Positions 8,641-15,158 of a DNA stretch of 32,077 nucleotides are shown here, piece after piece (the stretch's first letter is position 1; every line of letters begins with the position of its first letter). Below the pieces are notes generated by a model, which was given only the letters and a program-made list of their open reading frames with translations, did not search any database and had not been told where the DNA came from. A program made the translations under genes and the position numbers. This DNA is from Nonomuraea lactucae (GTDB lineage: Bacteria > Actinomycetota > Actinomycetes > Streptosporangiales > Streptosporangiaceae), in assembly GCF_003313395.1 (NCBI RefSeq), contig NZ_QNFZ01000160.1:1-32077 (forward strand), in the 5' to 3' direction.

Positions 8641-9078
8641 ATGACGCAGAGCCCCGAGATGCGTGCCTCCGACGTCGACCGTGACCGGGTCGCGGCCGTC
8701 CTCCGGGAGCACACCGCGCAGGGCCGGATCACCATGGACGAGTTCAACGAGCGGCTGGAGCAGCTCTACAAGAGCAAGACGTACGGCGAGCTCGCCCGGC
8801 TGACAGCCGACCTGCCCGACGTGGACCTGCGGCAGCGCCAGGTCGCCAAGGTGTCGAAGGCGCCCGCGCAGCAGAAGTCCGCGCACGCGGGTCTGCGGGC
8901 CGCGTGGGGCGCCTGGGCGATGGCGAGCGGGATCAACTGGGTGATCTGGCTGATCGTCAGCATCACCTCCGGCCACGCCGTCTACCCGTGGCCGCTCTGG
9001 GTCATGGGGCCGTGGGGCGTCATCTTGCTGGTGAGCACCGTTTTCGGTGGCGGCGGGGGCGACTCGAGGAAACGCTGA
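8641..9078 (+). CDS. DUF1707 and two-TM (2TM) domain protein
   Basis: The 145-residue product begins with MRASDVDRDRVAAVLREHTAQGRITMDEFNERLEQ, read in parts as the DUF1707 (SHOCT-like) N-terminal domain common in actinobacteria. Two membrane segments follow near residues 97-115 and 121-137, rich in Trp and Gly. Function is unknown. ATG 8641 has GGGAG at 8628-8632, 8 nt upstream; earlier GTG codons at 8632 and 8635 overlap that site. It starts 15 nt after map and is probably co-transcribed with it. The C-terminus is a short GGGGG-Lys/Arg tail. Confidence 0.85.
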   Translation: MTQSPEMRASDVDRDRVAAVLREHTAQGRITMDEFNERLEQLYKSKTYGELARLTADLPDVDLRQRQVAKVSKAPAQQKSAHAGLRAAWGAWAMASGINWVIWLIVSITSGHAVYPWPLWVMGPWGVILLVSTVFGGGGGDSRKR

Positions 9079-9081
9079 GTG

Positions 9082-9093
9082 TGCACTAGTGCA
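9082..9093. promoter_or_regulatory. 12-bp perfect palindrome upstream of secreted-protein gene
   Basis: TGCACTAGTGCA is a perfect 12-bp palindrome just after the DUF1707 gene. A TAnnnT-type -10 candidate, TAACGT, lies at 9134-9139, about 40 nt downstream. It could be an operator for the gene at 9177, but no regulator is known. Confidence 0.35.
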
Positions 9094-9176
9094 TTCTGCG
9101 TATTCCTCCACAGATTGCCTGGGCGAATCTTCCTAACGTGAGCGGTGTCGAGAAACACAGCTCCCCGGAGGAAACA

Positions 9177-9596
9177 ATGCGTAAGGTCCTCGCAGCCGCC
9201 GCCCTCACCGGCTCCATCGTCACCGGTCTCGCGCTCACCGCTCCCGCCGCCCAGGCCGCCCCCGCCACCGCTTCGGCCCCCGCCGCCGCCCAGTCGGCGC
9301 CGGTGCACAAGTGGGGCAAGTTCTACTCCAAGAACCACAAGGCCTACACCTACGGCTACACCTGGAAGTCGTCGGGCAAGGTCTACACGAAGTGGTACGG
9401 CAAGGAGTTCACGAGCAAGGCCGGCTGGGTCTGGTTCCGCTACGAGCTCCACGGCGGTGGCGGCGGCAAGTTCGCCCTCAAGTGGGACGGCTCCCACAGC
9501 GGCACCTGGTCGAAGAAGGGCATCAAGAAGCTCTACACCTACACCTGCTGGGGCGGGAAGTTCACCTACTGCGGCAAGGTGTACCGGATCTACTGA
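9177..9596 (+). CDS. Small secreted Lys/Tyr/Gly-rich protein, unknown function
   Basis: The 139-residue product has a clear Sec signal peptide: MRK, a hydrophobic stretch to about residue 20, then the AAQA-AP cleavage-type site near residue 26. The mature part (about 110 residues) is very basic and aromatic, with repeated K-W/Y-G motifs (WGKFYSKN, YGYTWKSSGK, KWYGKEF) and two Cys in CWGGKFTYC that may form a disulphide. I recognise no family. GGAGG (9167-9171) is 5 nt before the ATG. It has its own terminator and probably its own promoter, an accessory gene between map and infA. Confidence 0.8.
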   Translation: MRKVLAAAALTGSIVTGLALTAPAAQAAPATASAPAAAQSAPVHKWGKFYSKNHKAYTYGYTWKSSGKVYTKWYGKEFTSKAGWVWFRYELHGGGGGKFALKWDGSHSGTWSKKGIKKLYTYTCWGGKFTYCGKVYRIY

Positions 9597-9618
9597 TCGC
9601 TCATGCCGACCACCCCAA

Positions 9619-9649
9619 CGAAGGCCCGCCGGGTTCCGGCGGGCCTTCG
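9619..9649 (+). terminator. Strong terminator after secreted-protein gene
   Basis: CGAAGGCCCGCCGG (9619-9632) and CCGGCGGGCCTTCG (9636-9649) make a perfect 14-bp stem with a 3-nt loop GTT, 22 nt after the stop codon. It is the strongest hairpin in the window and should separate the secreted-protein gene from infA. Confidence 0.85.
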
Positions 9650-9731
9650 GCGCTCCCTCGGGGATTCTCCGCGCCTCGGTGCGCGAGTTGGCCGGAAGCC
9701 CCTGCGGCGTGGGGTAAACTGTCGGATGGTT

Positions 9732-9777
9732 GTGTCAGGACACCTGACACGCGTTTCGCGTTTTGAGCGCAGGTGTC
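9732..9777 (+). promoter_or_regulatory. Mutually exclusive hairpins in the infA leader region
   Basis: Stem A pairs GTGTCAGG (9732-9739) with CCTGACAC (9743-9750). Stem B pairs GACACCTG (9739-9746) with CAGGTGTC (9770-9777), 8 bp, and encloses a third small stem ACGCG/CGCGT (9749-9753 with 9757-9761). A and B share bases, so only one can form. The arrangement could be an RNA switch or attenuator, or at the DNA level an operator overlapping the promoter region. Function is inferred only from geometry. Confidence 0.45.
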
Positions 9778-9913
9778 GTACACTCCTTAGTCGGCTCACT
9801 ATGACCATCACGCGTCGGCGGCCTCGCCGGTCGCCGCTCTCTTCGAAGCGTGGGGTCGCGGCTGCTTAGTGAACCGGAGCCTCAGACGATCTATCAGTGA
9901 AACGCGAGGGATT

Positions 9914-10135
9914 TTGGCCAAGAAAGACGGCGCCATCGAGATCGAGGGCACTGTGGTCGAGTCGCTCCCGAACGCCATGTTCCGGGTGCAGCTCGACAAC
10001 GGCCATAAGGTCCTGGCCCACATCAGCGGACGGATGCGGATGCACTACATCCGGATCCTGCCCGACGACCGGGTGGTCGTGGAACTGAGCCCCTACGACC
10101 TCAGTCGTGGGCGGATCGTCTACCGATACAAGTAA
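9914..10135 (+). CDS. infA: Translation initiation factor IF-1
   Basis: IF-1 is an OB-fold protein that binds the 30S A site during initiation. Starting at TTG 9914 the product is 73 residues, [20 protein letters not shown]..., the exact usual actinobacterial length. The frame is open to an ATG-less upstream GTG at 9869, but that extension is not conserved. GAGG (9906-9909) is only 4 nt before the TTG, a tight spacing. The rare start codon and long folded leader suggest controlled expression. rpmJ follows after 24 nt. Confidence 0.96.
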   Translation: MAKKDGAIEIEGTVVESLPNAMFRVQLDNGHKVLAHISGRMRMHYIRILPDDRVVVELSPYDLSRGRIVYRYK

Positions 10136-10159
10136 GACGTCTGAGGAACACGAAGGACA

Positions 10160-10273
10160 ATGAAGGTAAAGCCGAGCGTCAAGAAGATCTGCGACAAGTG
10201 CAAGGTGATCCGCCGGCACGGTCGCGTCATGGTGATCTGCGACAACCTGCGCCACAAGCAGCGTCAGGGCTAG
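10160..10273 (+). CDS. rpmJ: 50S ribosomal protein L36, zinc-binding form
   Basis: This 37-residue protein ([15 protein letters not shown]..., too short for usual ORF cut-offs) is L36, which binds 23S rRNA. C11, C14, C27 and H32 form the zinc ribbon, so it is the C+ form. ATG 10160 has GAAGGA upstream at 10152-10157. The order infA-rpmJ-rpsM-rpsK-rpsD is the normal actinobacterial alpha cluster. Confidence 0.98.
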   Translation: MKVKPSVKKICDKCKVIRRHGRVMVICDNLRHKQRQG

Positions 10274-10509
10274 TCGCCGCAAGGCTTCTCCGAGTCCGCC
10301 CCGGGAGGGAGCGGGCTCGACGCATGAGAAGCCTGAGTCAGCAATAGCGCGTCACACCTGAGCAGGCGGCGCCGTCACCGGGTTCCGGCCCGGAGGCGGG
10401 TCCGTACCACTCAGGAGACCCCCGGTCGGAGGCCGGGGCCCTCACCCCGGGCATGGGGAGGGGAAGTGGGGCGCAAGACCTCCGCCATACCGAAGGAGAA
10501 TGCCCGACC
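10274..10509 (+). promoter_or_regulatory. rpmJ-rpsM spacer with long bulged hairpin
   Basis: The 236-nt gap starts with an 18-pair stem: AGGCTTCTC (10282-10290) with GAGAAGCCT (10326-10334), continued inward by CGAGTCCGC (10291-10299) with GCGGGCTCG (10311-10319), leaving a 6-nt bulge ACGCAT. A second stem pairs CCCCGG (10420-10425) with CCGGGG (10433-10438). I see no good TAnnnT promoter. GAAGGAGAA (10494-10502) is the rpsM ribosome site. In E. coli and Bacillus S4 controls alpha-type operons through leader structures; a similar role here is inference. Confidence 0.5.
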
Positions 10510-10890
10510 ATGGCCCGCCTGGTTGGCGTCGACCTCCCCCGCGAGAAGCGGCTGGAGATCGCTCTCACCTACATCTACGGAATCGGCCGCACCCGCGCCC
10601 AGGAGATCCTCCAGGCGACGGGCGTCAGCGGCGACCTGCGCGTGCATGAGCTCACCGACACCGAGCTCGTCCCGATGCGTGACTACATCGAGGCGAACTA
10701 CAAGATCGAGGGTGACCTGCGCCGCGAGGTCCAGGCCGACATCCGCCGCAAGATCGAAATCGGTTGCTACCAGGGCATCCGGCACCGCAAGGGCCTGCCC
10801 GTCCACGGCCAGCGCACCCAGACCAACGCGCGCACCCGCAAGGGCAAGAAGAAGACCGTGGCCGGCAAGAAGAAGCCCGGTAAGAAGTAG
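10510..10890 (+). CDS. rpsM: 30S ribosomal protein S13
   Basis: S13 lies in the 30S head and makes intersubunit bridges to L5 and contacts P-site tRNA. From ATG 10510 the product is 126 residues, [21 protein letters not shown], with the helix-hairpin-helix-like [14 protein letters not shown] and the [20 protein letters not shown] motif, ending in a Lys-rich tail. Longer starts in frame are rejected since homology begins here and GAAGGAG is 9-10 nt upstream. Confidence 0.98.
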   Translation: MARLVGVDLPREKRLEIALTYIYGIGRTRAQEILQATGVSGDLRVHELTDTELVPMRDYIEANYKIEGDLRREVQADIRRKIEIGCYQGIRHRKGLPVHGQRTQTNARTRKGKKKTVAGKKKPGKK

Positions 10891-11013
10891 TCCGCACCGG
10901 AGCGGCGAGCGCTCGGCCCGAGAGCGGTAGCTCGCGTGACCAGCGAGGGCCCAAGCGAGCGCGACCGTTCTAAACAGCCGCGAGACCGAAGACCTCAGGA
11001 GTGAAGGCAAGAG
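10891..11013 (+). other. rpsM-rpsK spacer with weak hairpins
   Basis: The 123-nt gap has two small 5-bp hairpins (10910-10914 with 10922-10926, and 10931-10935 with 10943-10947). No promoter pattern is clear. TCAGGAGTG (10996-11004) supplies the rpsK ribosome site. The genes are probably co-transcribed. Confidence 0.4.
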
Positions 11014-11418
11014 ATGCCTCCTAAGAGCCGCCAGGGCGCGCCCAAGAAGGTGCGCCGCAAGGAAAAGAAGAACGTCGCTCACGGGCACGCCCACATCAAG
11101 AGCACGTTCAACAACACGATCGTCTCGATCACCGACCCCAACGGGAACGTGATCTCCTGGGCCAGCGCGGGCCACGTGGGCTTCAAGGGCTCCCGTAAGT
11201 CCACCCCGTTCGCCGCTCAGATGGCCGCCGAGAACGCCGCTCGCCGGGCCATGGAGCACGGCATGCGCAAGGTCGACGTCTTCGTCAAGGGTCCCGGCTC
11301 CGGCCGTGAGACCGCGATCCGCTCCCTCCAGGCCACCGGCCTCGAGGTGGGTTCGATCCAGGACGTCACCCCGGTTCCGCACAACGGCTGCCGTCCGCCG
11401 AAGCGCCGCCGCGTCTGA
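11014..11418 (+). CDS. rpsK: 30S ribosomal protein S11
   Basis: S11 sits in the 30S platform near the E-site and the 3' end of 16S rRNA. The 134-residue product has a basic N-terminus, then [21 protein letters not shown] split here as [11 protein letters not shown] and [11 protein letters not shown], and the C-terminal [18 protein letters not shown] expected for S11. Start at ATG 11014 is preceded by AGGAGTGAAGG. rpsD follows after 20 nt with its own AGGAGAG. Confidence 0.98.
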   Translation: MPPKSRQGAPKKVRRKEKKNVAHGHAHIKSTFNNTIVSITDPNGNVISWASAGHVGFKGSRKSTPFAAQMAAENAARRAMEHGMRKVDVFVKGPGSGRETAIRSLQATGLEVGSIQDVTPVPHNGCRPPKRRRV

Positions 11419-11438
11419 ATTCCAGGAGAGATTGAGAA

Positions 11439-12065
11439 ATGGCTCGTTACACGGGCGCGGACTGCAAGCTCTGCCGTCGTGAGAAGACCAAGCTCTTCCT
11501 CAAGGGCAGCAAGTGCGAGTCCGCCAAGTGCCCCATCGAGATCCGTCCTTACCCCCCGGGTGAGCACGGCCGCGGACGTCCCAAGGAGTCCGAGTACCAG
11601 CTTCAGCTTCGCGAGAAGCAGAAGACCCGCCGCATCTACGGCGTCCTCGAGAAGCAGTTCCGCAACTACTACGAGGAGGCCGCCGGCAAGAGCGGCAAGT
11701 CGGGTGAGGTCCTGCTCCAGATCCTGGAGAGCCGCCTCGACAACGTCGTCTACCGCGCCGGCTTCGCCCAGTCGCGTGACGCCGCCCGCCAGCAGGTGCG
11801 CCACGGCCACATCCTGGTGAACGGCAAGAAGGTGGACATCCCGTCCTACCGCGTGCGCGAGCACGACATCATCGAGGTCCGCGAGAACAAGCGCAACCTC
11901 CTGCCGTACGAGGTGGCCCGCGCCACCGCCGGCGACCGCACGGTCCCGGCCTGGCTGGGCGTCGTGCCCGACAAGCTCCGCATCCTGGTGCACCAGCTGC
12001 CGGTCCGTCAGCAGATCGACACCCAGGTCCAGGAGCAGCTCATCGTCGAGTACTACTCCAAGTAG
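11439..12065 (+). CDS. rpsD: 30S ribosomal protein S4, zinc-binding form
   Basis: S4 nucleates 30S assembly by binding the 16S five-way junction and affects decoding accuracy. The 208-residue product starts MARYTGADCKLCRREK and holds four N-terminal Cys (C9, C12, C26, C31), the zinc-binding C+ form. The S4 RNA-binding domain is visible in LESRLDNVVYRAGFAQSR. AGGAGAG at 11424-11430 is the ribosome site. A strong hairpin follows before rpoA. Confidence 0.98.
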   Translation: MARYTGADCKLCRREKTKLFLKGSKCESAKCPIEIRPYPPGEHGRGRPKESEYQLQLREKQKTRRIYGVLEKQFRNYYEEAAGKSGKSGEVLLQILESRLDNVVYRAGFAQSRDAARQQVRHGHILVNGKKVDIPSYRVREHDIIEVRENKRNLLPYEVARATAGDRTVPAWLGVVPDKLRILVHQLPVRQQIDTQVQEQLIVEYYSK

Positions 12066-12076
12066 TCCTCACCGCC

Positions 12077-12107
12077 CGGATGGCGTGCGCGCGGCGTACG
12101 CCATCCG
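12077..12107 (+). terminator. Terminator-like hairpin after rpsD
   Basis: CGGATGGCGT (12077-12086) pairs perfectly with ACGCCATCCG (12098-12107), with two more pairs possible inside. It lies 11 nt after rpsD. A second perfect 9-bp hairpin, CTGCCGGGT (12122-12130) with ACCCGGCAG (12134-12142), follows directly. There is no T-run. Together with a promoter just downstream it suggests that rpoA expression is partly separated from rpsM-K-D. Confidence 0.65.
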
Positions 12108-12156
12108 ATCTGGCGAGGGGACTGCCGGGTTTCACCCGGCAGGGGAATCGCTTCCC

Positions 12157-12165
12157 TGTTATAGT
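12157..12165 (+). promoter_or_regulatory. rpoA: Extended -10 promoter for rpoA-rplQ
   Basis: TGTTATAGT is a near-ideal extended -10 (TGn plus TATAGT at 12160-12165) in an otherwise GC-rich gap. No TTGACA-like -35 lies at 16-18 nt, which extended -10 promoters can tolerate. RNA would start near 12172, giving a leader of about 145 nt. A second weaker -10-like TATAGC is at 12283-12288. Confidence 0.55.
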
Positions 12166-12316
12166 TCTTGTGTTCGGAAACGGGCAGGGCTTGTCCGTCG
12201 CCTACCTCAATCGAGGAAAGCGAGAAGCCGCCCCCTTCAGGGAGCGGAGGAGTCACCTAGGCTGTACATCGGAGTGACGTCATATAGCGGGCGTCACACG
12301 ACAAGGGGAGACCCGC

Positions 12317-13333
12317 ATGCTGATCGCTCAGCGTCCGACCCTTCTCGAAGAGTCGATCGACGAGACCCGGTCCAGGTTCGTCATCGAGCCTCTGGAGCCG
12401 GGCTTCGGCTACACCATCGGCAACTCGCTCCGCCGCACGCTGCTGTCGTCCATCCCGGGCGCGGCCGTGACGAGCATCCGGATCGAGGGCGTGCTGCACG
12501 AGTTCTCGACCGTTCCCGGGGTCAAGGAAGACGTCACCGACATCATCCTCAACCTCAAGGAGCTGGTCGTCTCCTCCGAGCACGACGAGCCGGTCGTGAT
12601 GTACCTGCGTAAGCAGGGCCCGGGTGAGGTCACCGCCGCCGACATCGCGCCCCCGGCCGGTGTCGAGGTGCACAACCCCGAGCTGCGCATCGCCACGCTC
12701 AACAGCAAGGCCAAGCTGGAGATGGAGCTGACCGTCGAGCGCGGTCGCGGCTACGTCTCCGCCGCCCAGAACAAGCAGCCGGGCCAGGAGATCGGTCGCA
12801 TCCCGATCGACTCCATCTACTCCCCGGTGCTCAAGGTCACCTACAAGGTCGAGGCGACCCGAGTCGAGCAGCGCACCGACTTCGACCGCCTGATCCTCGA
12901 CGTCGAGACCAAGCCGGCCATGAAGCCCCGCGACGCGGTGGCCTCCGCCGGCAAGACGCTCGTCGAGCTGTTCGGCCTGGCCCGCGAGCTCAACGTCGAG
13001 GCCGAGGGCATCGACATCGGCCCGTCGCCGACCGACGCCGCCCTCGCCGCCGACCTGGCGCTGCCGATCGAGGAGCTCAACCTCACGGTCCGCTCCTACA
13101 ACTGCCTCAAGCGCGAGGGCATCCACACCGTGGGTGAGCTCGTCGCCCGCAGCGAGCAGGACCTCCTGGACATCCGCAACTTCGGCGCCAAGTCCATCGA
13201 AGAGGTCAAGCAGAAGCTGCACGAGATGTCGCTGGCGCTCAAGGACTCCCCGCCCGGGTTCGACCCGAGCGCGGTGGCCGGCGCCGGTTACGACGACGAC
13301 GACAGCGCGTACGTCGAGACCGAGCAATACTGA
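12317..13333 (+). CDS. rpoA: RNA polymerase alpha subunit
   Basis: The 338-residue product is the dimerising alpha subunit that nucleates core RNA polymerase assembly. The N-terminal domain shows [23 protein letters not shown]; the C-terminal DNA-binding domain shows [24 protein letters not shown] flexible linker and an acidic C-terminal tail ([14 protein letters not shown]) complete it. GGGGAGA (12304-12310) is the ribosome site for ATG 12317. It is the usual fourth gene of the alpha cluster, here with its own promoter candidate. Confidence 0.98.
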   Translation: MLIAQRPTLLEESIDETRSRFVIEPLEPGFGYTIGNSLRRTLLSSIPGAAVTSIRIEGVLHEFSTVPGVKEDVTDIILNLKELVVSSEHDEPVVMYLRKQGPGEVTAADIAPPAGVEVHNPELRIATLNSKAKLEMELTVERGRGYVSAAQNKQPGQEIGRIPIDSIYSPVLKVTYKVEATRVEQRTDFDRLILDVETKPAMKPRDAVASAGKTLVELFGLARELNVEAEGIDIGPSPTDAALAADLALPIEELNLTVRSYNCLKREGIHTVGELVARSEQDLLDIRNFGAKSIEEVKQKLHEMSLALKDSPPGFDPSAVAGAGYDDDDSAYVETEQY

Positions 13334-13486
13334 TCCCGGCGGGAGCCCCGGCTCCCGCCCATCCCGCGCCGTGCGGCACCGCCGTGCGGCGCGGGCGACA
13401 GTAACGGATCGCACCGAACGACCGCGATCCGGCCCGACTCCGGTACCTGGCACGGCCGGGGCGGGTTCACACACAAGGAGAACGCA
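13334..13486 (+). promoter_or_regulatory. rpoA-rplQ spacer with three consecutive hairpins
   Basis: Three stems fill this 153-nt gap. Stem 1 is GGCGGGAGC (13338-13346) with GCTCCCGCC (13351-13359). Stem 2 is CCCGCGCCG (13363-13371) with CGGCGCGGG (13387-13395), holding an inner CGGC/GCCG stem. Stem 3 is CGGATCGC (13405-13412) with GCGATCCG (13424-13431). No promoter pattern is seen. This may be an attenuation or RNA-processing region that sets rpoA and L17 to different levels. AAGGAG (13475-13480) is the rplQ ribosome site. Confidence 0.5.
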
Positions 13487-14068
13487 ATGCCCAAGCCCAC
13501 CAAGGGCGCACGTCTTGGCGGCAGCCCGGCTCACGAGCGGCTGATCTTGGCGAACCTCGCCACGGACCTGTTCCGCCACGGCAAGATCCGCACCACGGTT
13601 GCCAAGGCCAAGCGCCTCCGCCCGGTGGCGGAGCGCCTGATCACCAAGGCGAAGAAGGGCGACATCCACAACCGTCGCCAGGTGCTCACGGTCGTCAAGG
13701 ACAAGGGCGTCGTCCACCACCTCTTCACCGAGATCGCGACGACGTTCGCTGAGCGTCCCGGCGGCTACACCCGCATCACCAAGATCGGGCCGCGCAAGGG
13801 CGACAACGCCCCGATGGCGGTCATTGAGCTGGTGAGCGAGCCGCTGAACTCGGTCCAGGTCTCGCGCACCGACGCCCCGGCCGCCGCCGCGGCTCCCGCT
13901 CCGGCCGCGGCTGAGGAGAGCGAGGCCGCCGCCGAGACGGAGGCGCCGGCCGCCGAGGTCGCCGAGGAGGCTCCCGCGGCGAAGGCCGACGAGGCTCCGG
14001 CTGACGAGCCCGCTGCCCCGGCCGAGCAGGCCGAGGCCAAGGACGAGGCGAAGAAGGACGAGGCCTGA
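13487..14068 (+). CDS. rplQ: 50S ribosomal protein L17 with long acidic tail
   Basis: L17 lies near the exit tunnel on the large subunit. The first 120 residues match the family ([25 protein letters not shown] begins it, read in parts; then ELVSEPL closes the fold). A tail of about 70 residues follows, almost only Ala, Glu, Pro, Asp and Lys, as in many actinobacterial L17 proteins but long here (193 residues in all). The tail is probably disordered. A terminator follows. Confidence 0.97.
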   Translation: MPKPTKGARLGGSPAHERLILANLATDLFRHGKIRTTVAKAKRLRPVAERLITKAKKGDIHNRRQVLTVVKDKGVVHHLFTEIATTFAERPGGYTRITKIGPRKGDNAPMAVIELVSEPLNSVQVSRTDAPAAAAAPAPAAAEESEAAAETEAPAAEVAEEAPAAKADEAPADEPAAPAEQAEAKDEAKKDEA

Positions 14069-14088
14069 TCCGTCAGGCTCCGCCGAAC

Positions 14089-14123
14089 CGGGTCCGGACC
14101 CCCAGCACGGGGTTCCGGGCCCG
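14089..14123 (+). terminator. Terminator after rplQ, with T-rich tail
   Basis: CGGGTCCGGACCCC (14089-14102) pairs with GGGGTTCCGGGCCCG (14109-14123) with one wobble and one bulged T. TTTCTCGTT follows, making it the only hairpin in the ribosomal part that resembles a standard intrinsic terminator. It ends the alpha cluster. An 11-nt direct repeat TTCTCGTTCAC (14125-14135 and 14143-14153) follows. Confidence 0.75.
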
Positions 14124-14165
14124 TTTCTCGTTCACCGGCCTCTTCTCGTTCACTGGAGGTAGCTC

Positions 14166-15158
14166 GTGATACGGCTCCGCCTCGACCTCGGGTACGACGG
14201 CACCGACTTCTCAGGGTGGGCCCGCCAGCCCGGGCGGCGTACCGTACAGGGCGAGATCGAGCAGGCGCTCGGCCGGATCCTGCGGCTGCCCGAGCCGCCC
14301 GCGCTGACGGTGGCCGGGCGCACGGACGCCGGTGTGCACGCCCGGGGGCAGGTGGCGCACGTGGACGTCCCGGTGGCGTGCCTGGGCGAGCTCTCCCGCA
14401 GACCGCTCGCGGATGCGCGGGGCCCGCAGGACGGGCGGGACGCGCGGGGCCCGCAGGGCGGCCAGGGTGCGCGGAACGGGGAAGGTGCGCGGAACGGGGA
14501 GGAGGCGCGGGGCGAGCGAGCGCCTCTGGACGTGGATGAGCGGCTCGCTGCGCTCGTGCGGCGGCTGGGCGGGGTTCTGGAGCCGGATGTACGGGTTCAT
14601 CGGGTCTGCGTGGCCTCTGAGGGATTCGACGCGCGTTTCTCCGCTCTGTCCCGCCGCTACGCCTACCGGGTGAGCGACGCGGCGGGAGGCGGCGATCCGC
14701 TGCGGCGGCGCGAGGTGGTGTGGCACAACCGGCCACTCGACCCGGACGCGATGAACGCGGCGGCCACGCGGCTGCTCGGGGAGCACGACTTCGCGGCCTT
14801 CTGCAAGAAGCGCGACGGGGCCACCACCATCAGGGAGCTCCAGCGGCTCTACTGGGAGCGCGACGGCGACGGGCTCCTCGTGGCCACCGTCGTGGCCGAC
14901 GCCTTCTGCCACTCGATGGTCCGGGCGCTGGTGGGAGCCCTGCTGGCGGTGGGCGACGGGCGGCGGCCGGTGGAGTGGCCGGGCCACGTGCTGTCGCGGT
15001 CCGTACGGGACTCCGGGGTGCACGTGGCGCCCGCCCACGGGCTGTGCCTGGAGGAGGTCACCTACCCGCCGGAGGAGGAGCTCGCGGCGCGCGCCGCCGC
15101 GACGCGGCGGGTGCGCACGAAGTCAGCCGTTGGCGATGCGGCGTTCGAGGACGAGTGA
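14166..15158 (+). CDS. truA: tRNA pseudouridine synthase A
   Basis: TruA makes pseudouridine at positions 38-40 of tRNA anticodon arms. The 330-residue product starts at GTG 14166 (GGAGGT at 14155-14160) with [14 protein letters not shown], and has the catalytic Asp54 in GRTDAGVHA. Later blocks include [12 protein letters not shown] and [12 protein letters not shown]. It carries an unusual low-complexity insert of about 38 residues (near residues 80-118) rich in ARG/NGE, made by in-frame tandem repeats. The 3' end overlaps the opposite-strand gene by 36 nt. Confidence 0.96.
   Translation: MIRLRLDLGYDGTDFSGWARQPGRRTVQGEIEQALGRILRLPEPPALTVAGRTDAGVHARGQVAHVDVPVACLGELSRRPLADARGPQDGRDARGPQGGQGARNGEGARNGEEARGERAPLDVDERLAALVRRLGGVLEPDVRVHRVCVASEGFDARFSALSRRYAYRVSDAAGGGDPLRRREVVWHNRPLDPDAMNAAATRLLGEHDFAAFCKKRDGATTIRELQRLYWERDGDGLLVATVVADAFCHSMVRALVGALLAVGDGRRPVEWPGHVLSRSVRDSGVHVAPAHGLCLEEVTYPPEEELAARAAATRRVRTKSAVGDAAFEDE
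14411..14513 (+). repeat. In-frame tandem repeats inside truA
   Basis: Two repeat families lie here. A 27-nt period unit containing GCGCGGGGCCCGCAGG occurs twice (from about 14415 and 14442), and an 18-nt period unit GGTGCGCGGAACGGGGA occurs twice (14466-14482 and 14484-14500). Both periods are multiples of three, so the frame is kept and the enzyme gains a hydrophilic loop. Confidence 0.75.

Larger units (their letters stand above)
9597..9913 (+). other. 317-nt spacer before infA: terminator, promoter candidates, leader
   Basis: This gene-free stretch holds the terminator at 9619-9649, a -10-like TAAACT at 9715-9720, an alternative-pairing region at 9732-9777 and a second -10-like TACACT at 9779-9784. 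Neither -10 has a convincing -35 at 16-18 nt. RNA started from TAAACT would have a leader of about 187 nt; from TACACT about 120 nt. Small open frames here look like chance. Confidence 0.6.

Noticed and set aside
9763-9784. TTGAGC and TACACT as an infA promoter pair
   Set aside because: The spacer is about 10 nt, too short for a sigma-70 type promoter; only the -10 is kept as a weak candidate.
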